A stretch of DNA of 64,000 bases from the NCBI RefSeq assembly GCF_900105945.1, contig NZ_FNSO01000001.1, positions 124,001 to 188,000 of the forward strand, given 5' to 3'. Positions 55,960 to 64,000 of the stretch are shown one piece after another; positions within the stretch are counted from its first letter, which is position 1; the number at the start of each line of letters is the position of its first letter. The notes under the pieces are model-generated. The model searched no databases. It was not told the DNA's origin and saw only the letters and a list, made by a program, of their open reading frames with translations. The translations under genes and the position numbers were made by a program. The stretch is from Amycolatopsis tolypomycina (GTDB taxonomy: Bacteria > Actinomycetota > Actinomycetes > Mycobacteriales > Pseudonocardiaceae).

Positions 55960-57870
55960 ATGTGCGGCATCGCAGGCACCTACCTCTGGCCGGACGGCGG
56001 GCCGCTCACCGACCGGCTGACCAAGACGCTGGCCCACCGCGGCCCGGACGGTTCCGGGCGTTACGAGCACCGCGCCGGCCCCGGCTCCGTGCACCTGGGC
56101 CACCGGCGGCTCTCGATCATCGACCTGTCCGAGACCGGCGCCCAGCCGATGGCCCTCGACGGGCTCGCGCTGAGCTACAACGGCGAGCTGTACAACGCGC
56201 CCGAGCTGCGGGCCGAGCTGTCCGCGGCGGGGGTGCGCTTCCGCGGGACGTCCGACACCGAGGTGCTGCTGCAGGCGTGGCGGCGCTGGGGCACCGACTG
56301 CCTGCCCAAGCTGCGCGGCATGTTCGCCTTCGCGCTGTTCGAGGAGGGCACCGGCGAGCTGTTCCTGGTCCGCGACCAGCTGGGCATCAAGCCGCTGTTC
56401 TTCGTCCAGCGTGCGGGCGGCGTCGCCTTCGCGTCCGAGCTGAAAGCCCTCGCGGGTGAGCTGGGCGGGTCGCTGCAGGTCGACAACGCGGCGCTGATCG
56501 CGTCGCTGCTCTACTACTGGGTGCCGGACAGCCGGTGTGCCTACCAGGGCGCGGAGAAACTGCAGCCGGGCACGTGGCTGCGCTGCCGCCCGGACGGCCA
56601 GGTAGACCGCGGCCGGTTCTGGTCGCTGCGCGAGGTCGCCGAGGAGGGCGCGGCCTTCGACGGCGAGGTCGACCTGCACGCCGTGATCGCCGAGTCGACG
56701 GCCAAGCACCTGCTCTCCGACGTCCCGGTGGCGACCTTCCTCTCGGGCGGGCTGGACTCCAGCTACCTGACGGCGCTGGCCGCGCGGTCGCAGCCCGGGA
56801 TTTCGGCCTACACCATCGGGTTCCGGCCCGAGGACGCCAAGTTCGAAGCCATGCCGGACGACCTTCGCTACGCCCGGATCGTCGCCGGGAAGTTCGGCGT
56901 CGACCTGCACGAGATCGAGATCGCGCCGCAGGTGCTCGACCTGCTGCCGAAGATGACCTACCACCTCGACGAGCCGATCGGCGACCCGGCGGCGATCAAC
57001 TCGTTCCTGATCTGCTCGGCCGCGCGCGAGGCCGGCGTCAAGGTGATGCTGTCCGGGATGGGCGCCGACGAGCTGTTCGCCGGCTACCGCAAGCACCTGG
57101 CGAACCTGATCGCCCTGCGCTACCACAAGGTGCCGGGCGCGGTCCGGCGTCCCGTGGAGTCCATTGTGGACCGGCTGCCGGTCGCGTCGGCCAAGCGCGG
57201 CTACCGGTCGGTGCGGTTCGCGAAGCGGTTCCTGTCCTTCGCGGGCCTGCCCGAGGAGACGGCGTTCCGGCGCAGCTACACGATGTACGACCGCGCGGAG
57301 CTGCTGTCGCTGGTCAACCCGGACCTCGCGTCCTCTGTGGACGACGTGCTGGCCGAGCACGCGGACACGTACAACGACCAGGCCCTCGACGACTTCGTCA
57401 ACCGGATGTGCCTGGCCGACTCGCGGATGTTCCTGCCGGGCCTGAACCTCACGTATACGGACCGGTCGACGATGGCGGCGTCCACCGAGGTGCGGACGCC
57501 GTTCGTCGACGTCGAGGTCGTGCGGGCGGCGTTCAGGATCCCGGGGAACAAGAAGATCGTCGGCCGCGCCGGGAAGATGGCGTTGAAGAACGCGGCGCTG
57601 AACATCCTGCCGAGCGAGATCGTGCACCGGCCGAAGGGCCTGTTCAGCGCGCCGCTGCGGGCCTGGATGAGCCGCGACCTGGCGCCGCTGGTGCGCGAGG
57701 TCGTCAACGACGGCGTGCTCGTTTCGTCCGGTCTCCTGCAGCGCGAGGCGTTGCAGCGCATGGTCGCCGAGGACGCCGCCGGTCAGGAAGACCGCGGCAA
57801 GCACCTCTGGCACGTCTTGACTCTTGAGTATTGGTACCGGAACGCGATGTCTGGAGCGGGAGCGAAGTGA
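55960..57870 (+). CDS. Asparagine synthase-type glutamine amidotransferase of the exopolysaccharide locus
   Basis: 636 aa. N-terminal class II glutaminase with the nucleophile Cys2 (MCGIAGTYLWPDGG) and HRGPDGSGRYEHRAGP, LSYNGELYNAPELRAELSAA. The synthetase domain has the ATP-pyrophosphatase motif FLSGGLDSSYLTAL (residues 262-268 are SGGLDSS) and LSGMGADELFAGYRKHL. In polysaccharide loci such proteins transfer ammonia to sugar carboxylates, making uronamides; the upstream AlgD-like enzyme would supply the carboxylate. True asparagine synthesis is the alternative but fits the context poorly. Its TGA overlaps the next gene (GTGA). Confidence 0.82.
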   Translation: MCGIAGTYLWPDGGPLTDRLTKTLAHRGPDGSGRYEHRAGPGSVHLGHRRLSIIDLSETGAQPMALDGLALSYNGELYNAPELRAELSAAGVRFRGTSDTEVLLQAWRRWGTDCLPKLRGMFAFALFEEGTGELFLVRDQLGIKPLFFVQRAGGVAFASELKALAGELGGSLQVDNAALIASLLYYWVPDSRCAYQGAEKLQPGTWLRCRPDGQVDRGRFWSLREVAEEGAAFDGEVDLHAVIAESTAKHLLSDVPVATFLSGGLDSSYLTALAARSQPGISAYTIGFRPEDAKFEAMPDDLRYARIVAGKFGVDLHEIEIAPQVLDLLPKMTYHLDEPIGDPAAINSFLICSAAREAGVKVMLSGMGADELFAGYRKHLANLIALRYHKVPGAVRRPVESIVDRLPVASAKRGYRSVRFAKRFLSFAGLPEETAFRRSYTMYDRAELLSLVNPDLASSVDDVLAEHADTYNDQALDDFVNRMCLADSRMFLPGLNLTYTDRSTMAASTEVRTPFVDVEVVRAAFRIPGNKKIVGRAGKMALKNAALNILPSEIVHRPKGLFSAPLRAWMSRDLAPLVREVVNDGVLVSSGLLQREALQRMVAEDAAGQEDRGKHLWHVLTLEYWYRNAMSGAGAK

Positions 57871-60044
57871 AGCAGGTAGTCCAGAACTACAAGAGCGGGG
57901 AACTGGCGCTCCTCGACGTGCCCGAGCCGGCCTGCAAGCCGGGCGGCGTGCTGGTGCGGACGGTGTACTCGCTGATCTCGACCGGCACCGAGATGATGAA
58001 GGTGTCCGAGGCCAGCATGTCGCTGGTGGGCAAGGCGAAGGCGCGGCCGGACCAGGTCGCGAAGGTCATGCAGAGCGTGGCCACCAACGGCCTTTCGGCG
58101 ACCTACCGCAAGGTGACGTCCAAACTGGACTCCTACACCCCGCTCGGCTACTCGCTGTGCGGCATCGTCGAGCAGGTCGGCGACGGCATCACCGACGTGA
58201 AGGTCGGCGACCTGGTGGCGTGCGCGGGCAACGAGCACGCGCTGCACGCCGAGCTGAACTGGGTGCCCAAGAACCTCTACTCGCCGGTGCCGGCCGGCGT
58301 CGACCCGCGGCACGCGGCGTTCGGCACGGTCGGGTCCATCGCGATGCAGGGCGTCCGCCGCGGCGAGCCCCAGATCGGCGACGTCGCGCTCGTGATCGGC
58401 CTCGGCCTGATCGGCCAGCTGGTGGTGCAGCTGCTGGCGTCGTCCGGCGTGCGCGTGGTCGGCGTCGACCCGGACCCGGAGCGCTGCAAGCTCGCCGAGA
58501 GCCTCGGCGCGCTGACCTGCGCCCACCCGGCGTCCGGCATCGTCGACACGGCGGTGGACGAGCTGACGCACGGCGCGGGCGTCGACCAGACGTACCTGGC
58601 GGCGGGCGGCAACACGAACGACCCGGTGGAGCTGGCCGCGAAGCTGTCGCGCGACCGCGGCCGCGTGATCGACATCGGCAAGTGCAAGCTCGACCTGCCG
58701 TGGAACGCCTACTACGAGAAGGAACTGGACGTCCGGTTCTCGCGTTCGTACGGGCCGGGCCGCTACGACCCGTCGTACGAGCTGGAAGGCCGTGACTACC
58801 CGATCGGCCAGGTCCGCTGGACCGAGCGCCGCAACCTCGAGTGCGTGCTCGACCTGGTCGCGCGCGACCGGCTGGACGTCGAGCCGCTGATCACGCACGT
58901 CTCGGACTTCTCGGACGCGGTTTCGACGTACAAGTCCCTGAACGAGGGGGCCCTGAAGGCCGTGGCGGTGCTGTTCCGGTACCCGGACGCGGTCGCCCGG
59001 ACCGAGCCGGTCGTGACGTCGGCGCGGGTCGGCGTGACGTCGTCCCCGGCGGCCTCGTTGCCGGCCGGGCAGCCGGTGCGCCTGGGCTTCATCGGGGCGG
59101 GCAACTACGCGTCGTCGATGCTGCTGCCGCACCTGGTGGAGCGCGCGGACGTGCAGCTCAAGCACGTCGCGACGACGTCGGCACTGTCCGGGGCGAACGC
59201 TCGCCGCAAGTTCGGCTTCGCCGCGGCGTCGACCGACATCGACGACGTGCTGGGCGACTCCTCGATCGACGCGGTGTTCGTCGTGACGCGGCACAGCTCG
59301 CACGCGGAGCTGACCCGGCAGGCGCTGCTGGCGGGCAAGTCGGTGTTCGTCGAGAAGCCGCTGGCGCTGTCTCCTGATGAGTTGCAGAGGGTTTTGGACG
59401 CGATCGAGGAGTCGGGCAACGACCGGCTGCAGGTGGGCTTCAACCGCCGCTTCGCTCCGCTGCTGCACGAGGCCCGCGAGCAGTTCGGCCCCCGCGTCGG
59501 CCCGGCGAGCGTCCGCTACCTGGTCAACGCGGGCCGCCTCGACCACGGCAGCTGGTACAACCAGACGGACTCGGAGGGCTCCCGCTTCGCGGGCGAGGGC
59601 GGGCACTTCATCGACACGGTGAGCTGGCTCCTCGACGCCGACCCGGTTTCGGTGTACGCCACAGGAGACCTGCAGGTGACCCTCGGCTACGCGGACGGTT
59701 CGACGGCGGTGATCACCTACGCGGAGACGGGCTCGTCGGGCTTCCCGAAGGAGACCTTGGACGTGGTCGCGGACGGCAAGGTCCTCAAGTTCGACGACTT
59801 CGTCCGCGCATCGGTGTACTCGCGCAAGAAGTGGGCAAGCTCGCGTATCCCGAAGGGCCGAGACAAGGGCCAGGCGGCCGAGGTCGAAGCGTTCCTGACG
59901 GCGGTGCGCACGGGCGGCCCGATGCCGATCTCGGTGGAGTCCCTGGCCGCGACGACGCTGGCGACGCTGGCCGCCCAGACAAGCGCGGCGAACGCGGCCC
60001 CGGTGCGGATCGAGCTGCCCCGGAAGGCGGGTGCCCGGCCATGA
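57867..60044 (+). CDS. Two-domain oxidoreductase: medium-chain dehydrogenase fused to Gfo/Idh/MocA
   Basis: 725 aa. Residues 1-370 form a zinc-dependent-type medium-chain dehydrogenase (LISTGTEMMKVSEASMSLVG, LVIGLGLIGQLVVQLLASSG, RGRVIDIGKCKLDLPWNAYY). Residues 390-720 form a Gfo/Idh/MocA oxidoreductase (RLGFIGAGNYASSMLLPHLV, AVFVVTRHSSHAELTRQALL, VFVEKPLALSPDELQRVLDA, AGRLDHGSWYNQTDSEGSRF). Bi-domain proteins of this kind are found in polysaccharide loci beside asparagine-synthase-like and heparinase-like genes. The reaction is not established; modification of a nucleotide- or polymer-bound uronic acid is inference. It overlaps both neighbours by 4 nt. Confidence 0.85.
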   Translation: MKQVVQNYKSGELALLDVPEPACKPGGVLVRTVYSLISTGTEMMKVSEASMSLVGKAKARPDQVAKVMQSVATNGLSATYRKVTSKLDSYTPLGYSLCGIVEQVGDGITDVKVGDLVACAGNEHALHAELNWVPKNLYSPVPAGVDPRHAAFGTVGSIAMQGVRRGEPQIGDVALVIGLGLIGQLVVQLLASSGVRVVGVDPDPERCKLAESLGALTCAHPASGIVDTAVDELTHGAGVDQTYLAAGGNTNDPVELAAKLSRDRGRVIDIGKCKLDLPWNAYYEKELDVRFSRSYGPGRYDPSYELEGRDYPIGQVRWTERRNLECVLDLVARDRLDVEPLITHVSDFSDAVSTYKSLNEGALKAVAVLFRYPDAVARTEPVVTSARVGVTSSPAASLPAGQPVRLGFIGAGNYASSMLLPHLVERADVQLKHVATTSALSGANARRKFGFAAASTDIDDVLGDSSIDAVFVVTRHSSHAELTRQALLAGKSVFVEKPLALSPDELQRVLDAIEESGNDRLQVGFNRRFAPLLHEAREQFGPRVGPASVRYLVNAGRLDHGSWYNQTDSEGSRFAGEGGHFIDTVSWLLDADPVSVYATGDLQVTLGYADGSTAVITYAETGSSGFPKETLDVVADGKVLKFDDFVRASVYSRKKWASSRIPKGRDKGQAAEVEAFLTAVRTGGPMPISVESLAATTLATLAAQTSAANAAPVRIELPRKAGARP

Positions 60045-62038
60045 TGGGTCCCGGCTGGTACCTTCGCCGGCTGTCCCGGATGGGGCCGGCGGAGGTCGTC
60101 GGCCGCGCGCGGCACGCCGTCGTGCAGCGGCAGTGGCGGTCCGCGCTGCCCACGCCGCCGAATTGGCCCGCGCATCCCCGCGTCACCGCGACACTGCCCG
60201 CCGGCGTGCTGGGTAAGGTGTCCGGCGAGGCTGTCGCGCGGCTCGTGGCCACGGCCGACGAGCTGATGGCGGGCCGCGCGGAGTTCTTCGGCGTCGAGCG
60301 CACGGACTTCGTGGCACCCGACTGGTTCCTCGACCCCAAGACCGGGCGCAGCGCGCCGTCCGACATGTACGCGTTCGACGTGCCGTACCGGTCGGAGGAC
60401 ACGGTCGGCGACATCAAGCAGATCTGGGAGCCGTCGCGCCACCAGCACCTCACCGTGCTGGCGGCCGCGTACGCGGTGACCGGCTCATCGGCGTACGCCA
60501 CGCGCGTGGCCGAGCACCTGCGGTCCTGGTGGGCCGCGAATCCGCCGTTGCGGGGACCGCACTGGGTGAGCGGCATCGAGCTGGGCATCCGGCTCCTGTC
60601 GTGGGTGTGGACCCGCCGCCTGCTCGACGGCTGGGAGGACGCGGCGGAGCTGTTCGAGCAGAACCCGGACTTCCAGCTCCAGCTGTGGCACCACCAGAAC
60701 TGGCTCGCGACGCTGCGCAGCCACGGCTCGTCGGCGAACAACCACGTGATCGCCGAGGACGCCGGGCTGCTGGCCGCGGCGTGCGCGTTCGGCTGGTTCC
60801 CGGAGTCCGCGGGCTGGCGGGCCGAGGCGATGCGCTCGCTGGACGTCCAGCTGGGACGCAACACGTTCCCCTCCGGGCTCAACGCCGAACTGGCGTCCGA
60901 GTACCACGGCCTGGTGCTGGAGCTGGGCCTGGCGGCCGCCGCCGAGGCCGACGCCGCGGGCACGCCGGTGCCGGACTCGACGTGGGACGTCCTGCTCCGG
61001 ATGACCGACGCTCTGGCGTCCATTGTGGACAATCGGATGCGCCCGCCTCGCCAGGGCGACGCCGACGACGGCTTCGGCCTGATCGTCGACGGCACGGCGA
61101 CGGACCGCTGGGCGTCGCTGCTGGCCTCGGGTGAGGCGCTGTTCGGCCGCCTGGACTGGTGGCCCACGATCCCGGGCGACGACGTGCGGACGCCGCTGCT
61201 GGCCGCTCTGGTGTCGCGCACCCCGCGCGTCACGGGCGTCCGCCCCGGCCGTCGCCCGGCGCACCTGCGGGACGCGGGGATGACGATCCTGCGTTCGGGC
61301 CGGGTGTGGGTCCGTTGCGACGGAGGTCCCCACGGGTTCCTGTCGATCGCGGCGCACGCCCACGCGGACGCGCTGTCGCTGGAGGTCCGCCACGACGGCG
61401 TGGACGTCCTGGCCGACCCGGGCACGTTCTGCTACCACGGCGAGCCGCAGTGGCGGCAGTACTTCCGGTCGACGCTGGGCCACAACACGCTCGAGCTGGC
61501 CGGCCGCGACCAGTCGGTCTCGGGCGGCCCGTTCCTGTGGACCCGCCACGCGGTGACGAAGGTGCTGGAGGTGCACACCCCGGACCTCGGCCCGAACCGC
61601 TGGTCGGCCGCCCACGACGGCTACGCCCCGGCCGTCCACCGGCGCACGGTGGAGCTGGACGGGGACGTGCTGAAGATCGTCGACGAAGTCCTGGGCGAGG
61701 GTTCGCCGGGGGCGGCGCGGTTGGCGTTCCACTTCGGCCCGTCGGTGACGGTCATGCTCGACGGAACCACCGCCCGCCTCCGCTGGACGGCCGAGGGAAC
61801 GAACGAGTCCGGCACGGCCGCCGACCCGCTCGTCGGGCGGGTTTCCGGGTCGCTGACCAGTGCTGTCCGCACCGCCGTCATGGAACTGCCGCCCGAGCTT
61901 GCGTGGACCGTGCACCGAGGGGAGACCGAGCCGCCGCTCGGCTGGTACTCCGCGGGGTTCGGGCGCAAGGAACCCGCCACCACGCTTGTCGGCTCCGGAT
62001 CGCCCGGACACCTCACCACCCTGCTCCGCTTCAGTTAG
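60041..62038 (+). CDS. Heparinase II/III-family protein (uronate lyase-like)
   Basis: 665 aa. The N-terminal alpha/alpha toroid (residues 100-380) contains HWVSGIELGIRLLSWVWTRR and RSHGSSANNHVIAEDAGLLA; the C-terminal beta-sandwich holds SIAAHAHADALSLEVRHDGV, DVLADPGTFCYHGEPQWRQY and FRSTLGHNTLELAGRDQSVS. The His/Tyr residues of the heparinase II catalytic site lie in these blocks (ANNHV, CYHGE, LGHNT). The family cleaves uronic-acid polymers by beta-elimination. No signal peptide is seen (MMGPGWYLRRLSRMGPAEVV), so it would act in the cytoplasm or be exported otherwise. The ATG overlaps the previous TGA. Confidence 0.85.
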   Translation: MMGPGWYLRRLSRMGPAEVVGRARHAVVQRQWRSALPTPPNWPAHPRVTATLPAGVLGKVSGEAVARLVATADELMAGRAEFFGVERTDFVAPDWFLDPKTGRSAPSDMYAFDVPYRSEDTVGDIKQIWEPSRHQHLTVLAAAYAVTGSSAYATRVAEHLRSWWAANPPLRGPHWVSGIELGIRLLSWVWTRRLLDGWEDAAELFEQNPDFQLQLWHHQNWLATLRSHGSSANNHVIAEDAGLLAAACAFGWFPESAGWRAEAMRSLDVQLGRNTFPSGLNAELASEYHGLVLELGLAAAAEADAAGTPVPDSTWDVLLRMTDALASIVDNRMRPPRQGDADDGFGLIVDGTATDRWASLLASGEALFGRLDWWPTIPGDDVRTPLLAALVSRTPRVTGVRPGRRPAHLRDAGMTILRSGRVWVRCDGGPHGFLSIAAHAHADALSLEVRHDGVDVLADPGTFCYHGEPQWRQYFRSTLGHNTLELAGRDQSVSGGPFLWTRHAVTKVLEVHTPDLGPNRWSAAHDGYAPAVHRRTVELDGDVLKIVDEVLGEGSPGAARLAFHFGPSVTVMLDGTTARLRWTAEGTNESGTAADPLVGRVSGSLTSAVRTAVMELPPELAWTVHRGETEPPLGWYSAGFGRKEPATTLVGSGSPGHLTTLLRFS

Positions 62039-62047
62039 GACCCGCTC

Positions 62048-63574
62048 GTGACAGCCCGCCGCTTCCGACTTCGCCGTGCAGCTCCGCTGCTCGGAGTCCT
62101 GCTCACGGTTGCGGCGTGCTCCGGCGGCCCGGACACCGACGGCGGGCCGGCCCAGGCCACCCCGGCCCCCAGCGGGTCGGTCGCCGCGGTGTGCGACAAG
62201 CAGCCGGCCGGTCCCGCGGCCCCGCCGGCGGGCGCCGTCGTCGTCGATCCCGCCGTGCCGGGGGACCTGGCGGCGAAGACGCGCTCGGCCGGCCCCGGCA
62301 CGACCTTCTGGCTCAAGCCCGGCAAGCACGTCCTCGGCGACGACAAGTACGACCAGGTGTCCCCCAAGGACGGCGACGTCTACATCGGCGCGGCCGGCGC
62401 CGTCGTCGACGGCCGGAAGATCAACCAGTACGCCTTCACCGGCCACGCGACCAACGTCAAGATCACCTACCTGACCGTGCAGGGCTTCGTGGCCCCGCGC
62501 GACGAAGGCGTGGTCAACCACGACTCCGGCGACGGCTGGGTGATCGAGCACTCGACCATCCAGGACAACGACGGCGCCGGGCTCATGGCGGGCGCGCGCC
62601 AGCAGGTGCGCGGCAACTGCCTGCGCCGCAACGGCCAGTACGGGATGAACGCCTACTCCGGCAACACGCCGCTCACCGCGCTCGTCGTCGAAGGCAACGA
62701 GATCGCCGGCAACAACACCGGCGACTGGGAAGCCAAGATCGACGGTTGCGGCTGCAGCGGCGGCGTCAAGTTCTGGGCCGTGAACGGCGCCGACGTGCGC
62801 GGCAACTGGGTGCACGACAACCACGGCACCGGCCTGTGGGCCGACACGAACAACAACGACTTCCTCATCGAGGGCAACCTCATCGAGAACAACGACAGCG
62901 CCGCGCTGATCTACGAGATCAGCTACAACGCGATCATCCGCGACAACACGATCCGCAAGAACAACTGGGCCGACGGCCGCCGGTACGCCGACCGCGGCGA
63001 CAACTTCCCGACGCCGGCGGTCTACATCTCCGAGTCCGGCGGCGAGCCGCGGATCAAGGCCCGCACCGCGAAGATCGAGATCTCCCGCAACTACCTGGAG
63101 AACAACTGGTCCGGGATCACGCTGTGGGAGAACGCCGACCGGTTCTGCAACAGCCCGGCCAACACCTCCTCGGGCGACTGCACCCGGCTGGTGCCCGCCG
63201 TCAAGCAGTGCGCGGCCCCGGCGATCACCAGCGGCCCGCTCCTGGCCGACTGCCGCTGGAAGACCCAGCACGTCGACATCCACGACAACAAGTTCGTCCT
63301 CGACCCGGCCGTCGTGGGTTGCCAGGCCTCGTGCGGCCGGATGGGCCTGCTGTCGAACTTCGGCAGCTACCCGGACTGGTCGCCGTACCGCGGCGACGTC
63401 GTCCAGGAAGCGATCACCTTCAAGCAGGACAACCGCTGGCACGACAACAGCTACGCCGGCCCGTGGACGTTCATCACCTACTCGGCCGACCGCATCCTCG
63501 AGATCGGCGAGTGGGAAGGCGCGCCGTATTCGCAGGACAGCGGCAGCACCTTCACCGCGCAGGGTGGAGGCTGA
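62048..63574 (+). CDS. Right-handed beta-helix lipoprotein
   Basis: 508 aa. Lipoprotein signal: basic start TARRFRLRRAAP, hydrophobic core LLGVLLTV, lipobox VAAC with Cys24. After a Gly/Pro/Ala linker (to about residue 80) comes a parallel beta-helix with turn repeats rich in N, G and D (FTGHATNVKITYLTVQGF, NGTIQDND-type turns such as EHSTIQDNDGAGLMAGA, EGNLIENNDSAALIYEISYN, RDNTIRKNNW). This is the fold of pectate lyases and mannuronan C5-epimerases (AlgG type), so it may modify the exported polymer. Catalytic residues cannot be assigned by eye. 9 nt after the heparinase-like gene. Confidence 0.8.
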   Translation: MTARRFRLRRAAPLLGVLLTVAACSGGPDTDGGPAQATPAPSGSVAAVCDKQPAGPAAPPAGAVVVDPAVPGDLAAKTRSAGPGTTFWLKPGKHVLGDDKYDQVSPKDGDVYIGAAGAVVDGRKINQYAFTGHATNVKITYLTVQGFVAPRDEGVVNHDSGDGWVIEHSTIQDNDGAGLMAGARQQVRGNCLRRNGQYGMNAYSGNTPLTALVVEGNEIAGNNTGDWEAKIDGCGCSGGVKFWAVNGADVRGNWVHDNHGTGLWADTNNNDFLIEGNLIENNDSAALIYEISYNAIIRDNTIRKNNWADGRRYADRGDNFPTPAVYISESGGEPRIKARTAKIEISRNYLENNWSGITLWENADRFCNSPANTSSGDCTRLVPAVKQCAAPAITSGPLLADCRWKTQHVDIHDNKFVLDPAVVGCQASCGRMGLLSNFGSYPDWSPYRGDVVQEAITFKQDNRWHDNSYAGPWTFITYSADRILEIGEWEGAPYSQDSGSTFTAQGGG

Positions 63575-63575
63575 C

Positions 63576-64000
63576 ATGGCGGCGCACCCCGGAACGGCCG
63601 GCCTCCGCGGCGACGCCGCGCCCGAACCCGCTTCCTCGACGCCGAAGTGGGCGGGCCTGGCGTGGGCCCTGCTGATCCTCAACACGCTCGGCTCGACCGG
63701 CGCGAAGACGATCCTCCCGCTGCCGCGGTCGGTCAGCCAGCTGGTCACCATGGGCTCGCTGATGACGGCGTTCGTGATCGCGCTGGCGCTGAACAAGCAC
63801 CTGCGGATCCGCCCGAGCGCGTACCTGCTGCTGCTGACGGCCCTGCTCGGCACGAGCATCCTTTCCAGCGCCGACCTGCAGGAGGGTCTCGGCGCGTTGT
63901 TCCGGTGCTTCCGGCTCACGGTGTTCGTCTCCACGCTCTGGTTGCTGACCCGCTGGTGGGACGGTGGGTTCAGCTTCGTCCGGTACCACATCCGCACCTA
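63576..64000 (+). CDS. O-antigen ligase/polymerase-like membrane protein (5' part)
   Basis: The first 141 codons run off the right edge in an open frame. After a hydrophilic lead (AAHPGTAGLRGDAAPEPASS) four hydrophobic helices appear (WAGLAWALLILNTLGSTGA, LVTMGSLMTAFVIALAL, AYLLLLTALLGTSILSS, LFRCFRLTVFVSTLWLLTRW). The spacing and the arginine-bearing FRCFRLTVF helix resemble Wzy/O-antigen ligase proteins, which polymerise lipid-linked repeat units. The ATG 63576 is 1 nt after the TGA of the beta-helix gene. The remainder, and any flippase or export genes, lie beyond the window. Confidence 0.65.
   Translation, partial: MAAHPGTAGLRGDAAPEPASSTPKWAGLAWALLILNTLGSTGAKTILPLPRSVSQLVTMGSLMTAFVIALALNKHLRIRPSAYLLLLTALLGTSILSSADLQEGLGALFRCFRLTVFVSTLWLLTRWWDGGFSFVRYHIRT

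Noticed and set aside
60485..63997. A 1170-residue open frame on the minus strand across the heparinase-like, beta-helix and polymerase-like genes
   Set aside because: It is a high-GC antisense shadow: no ribosome site, arginine/valine/aspartate-dominated composition, no recognisable domain, and it opposes three genes with clear family motifs.

Overview
This is a high-GC actinobacterial chromosome segment, most consistent with Amycolatopsis or a close Pseudonocardiaceae relative. That placement is an inference from gene content: BldC, GTG starts throughout, a menaquinone locus close in layout to the mycobacterial Rv0534c-Rv0562 region, DUF3558 lipoproteins, and an orphan type VII secretion cassette. 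I could not run a taxonomic search. No rRNA, tRNA, IS element, prophage or CRISPR array was recognised.

Layout. (1) 0-5 kb: the end of a cytochrome c maturation gene (ccsB), a MinD-like ATPase with a repeat-rich N-terminus, a striking array of seven 21-bp units (four forward, three inverted), bldC, an Lrp regulator, a DUF4229 membrane protein and a homologue of mycobacterial cysteine desulfhydrase Cds1. (2) 4.7-17.5 kb: menaquinone biosynthesis (menA, menE, menB, menD, menG, menJ) interleaved with a secreted M1 peptidase, two GT4 glycosyltransferases (one MgtA-like) and small hypothetical genes. menC, menF and menH are not in the window. (3) 17.5-33.8 kb: a complete 14-gene nuoA-N operon (NADH:menaquinone oxidoreductase), preceded by two near-perfect Rex operators and closed by a strong hairpin. 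(4) 33.8-39.9 kb: an accessory islet with a decayed Scr1/DUF5753 regulator, an EspG / PPE-like / DUF3558 / EspC-like type VII secretion cassette without any core ESX gene, a frameshifted lipoprotein gene and a secreted protein. (5) 40.0-45.4 kb: polyprenyl diphosphate synthase (the menaquinone side chain), a membrane protein ending in a sunset-like domain, and korAB (2-oxoglutarate:ferredoxin oxidoreductase). (6) 45.7-50.1 kb: enoyl-CoA hydratase, a divergent Lrp/DDAH pair, a degenerate NodB-type deacetylase and a GH75 chitosanase with an operator-like palindrome. (7) 50.2 kb to the right edge: a colinear exopolysaccharide locus.

How the genes work together. Regions 2, 3 and 5 form one respiratory theme: the naphthoquinone ring, prenyl tail, ring methylation and tail reduction of menaquinone sit beside the complex I that reduces it, with NADH/NAD+ sensing by Rex implied upstream of nuo. 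Region 7 is the most interesting part. Its first enzyme matches GDP-mannose 6-dehydrogenase AlgD in length (436 aa) and in the position of the catalytic cysteine (C268). It is followed by a glycosyltransferase, two Wzz-like proteins without a visible kinase P-loop, an asparagine-synthase-type amidotransferase, a two-domain dehydrogenase, a heparinase II/III-like protein, a beta-helix lipoprotein and an O-antigen-ligase-like membrane protein that runs off the edge. I infer an undescribed uronic-acid-containing, possibly amidated, exopolysaccharide system in an actinomycete.
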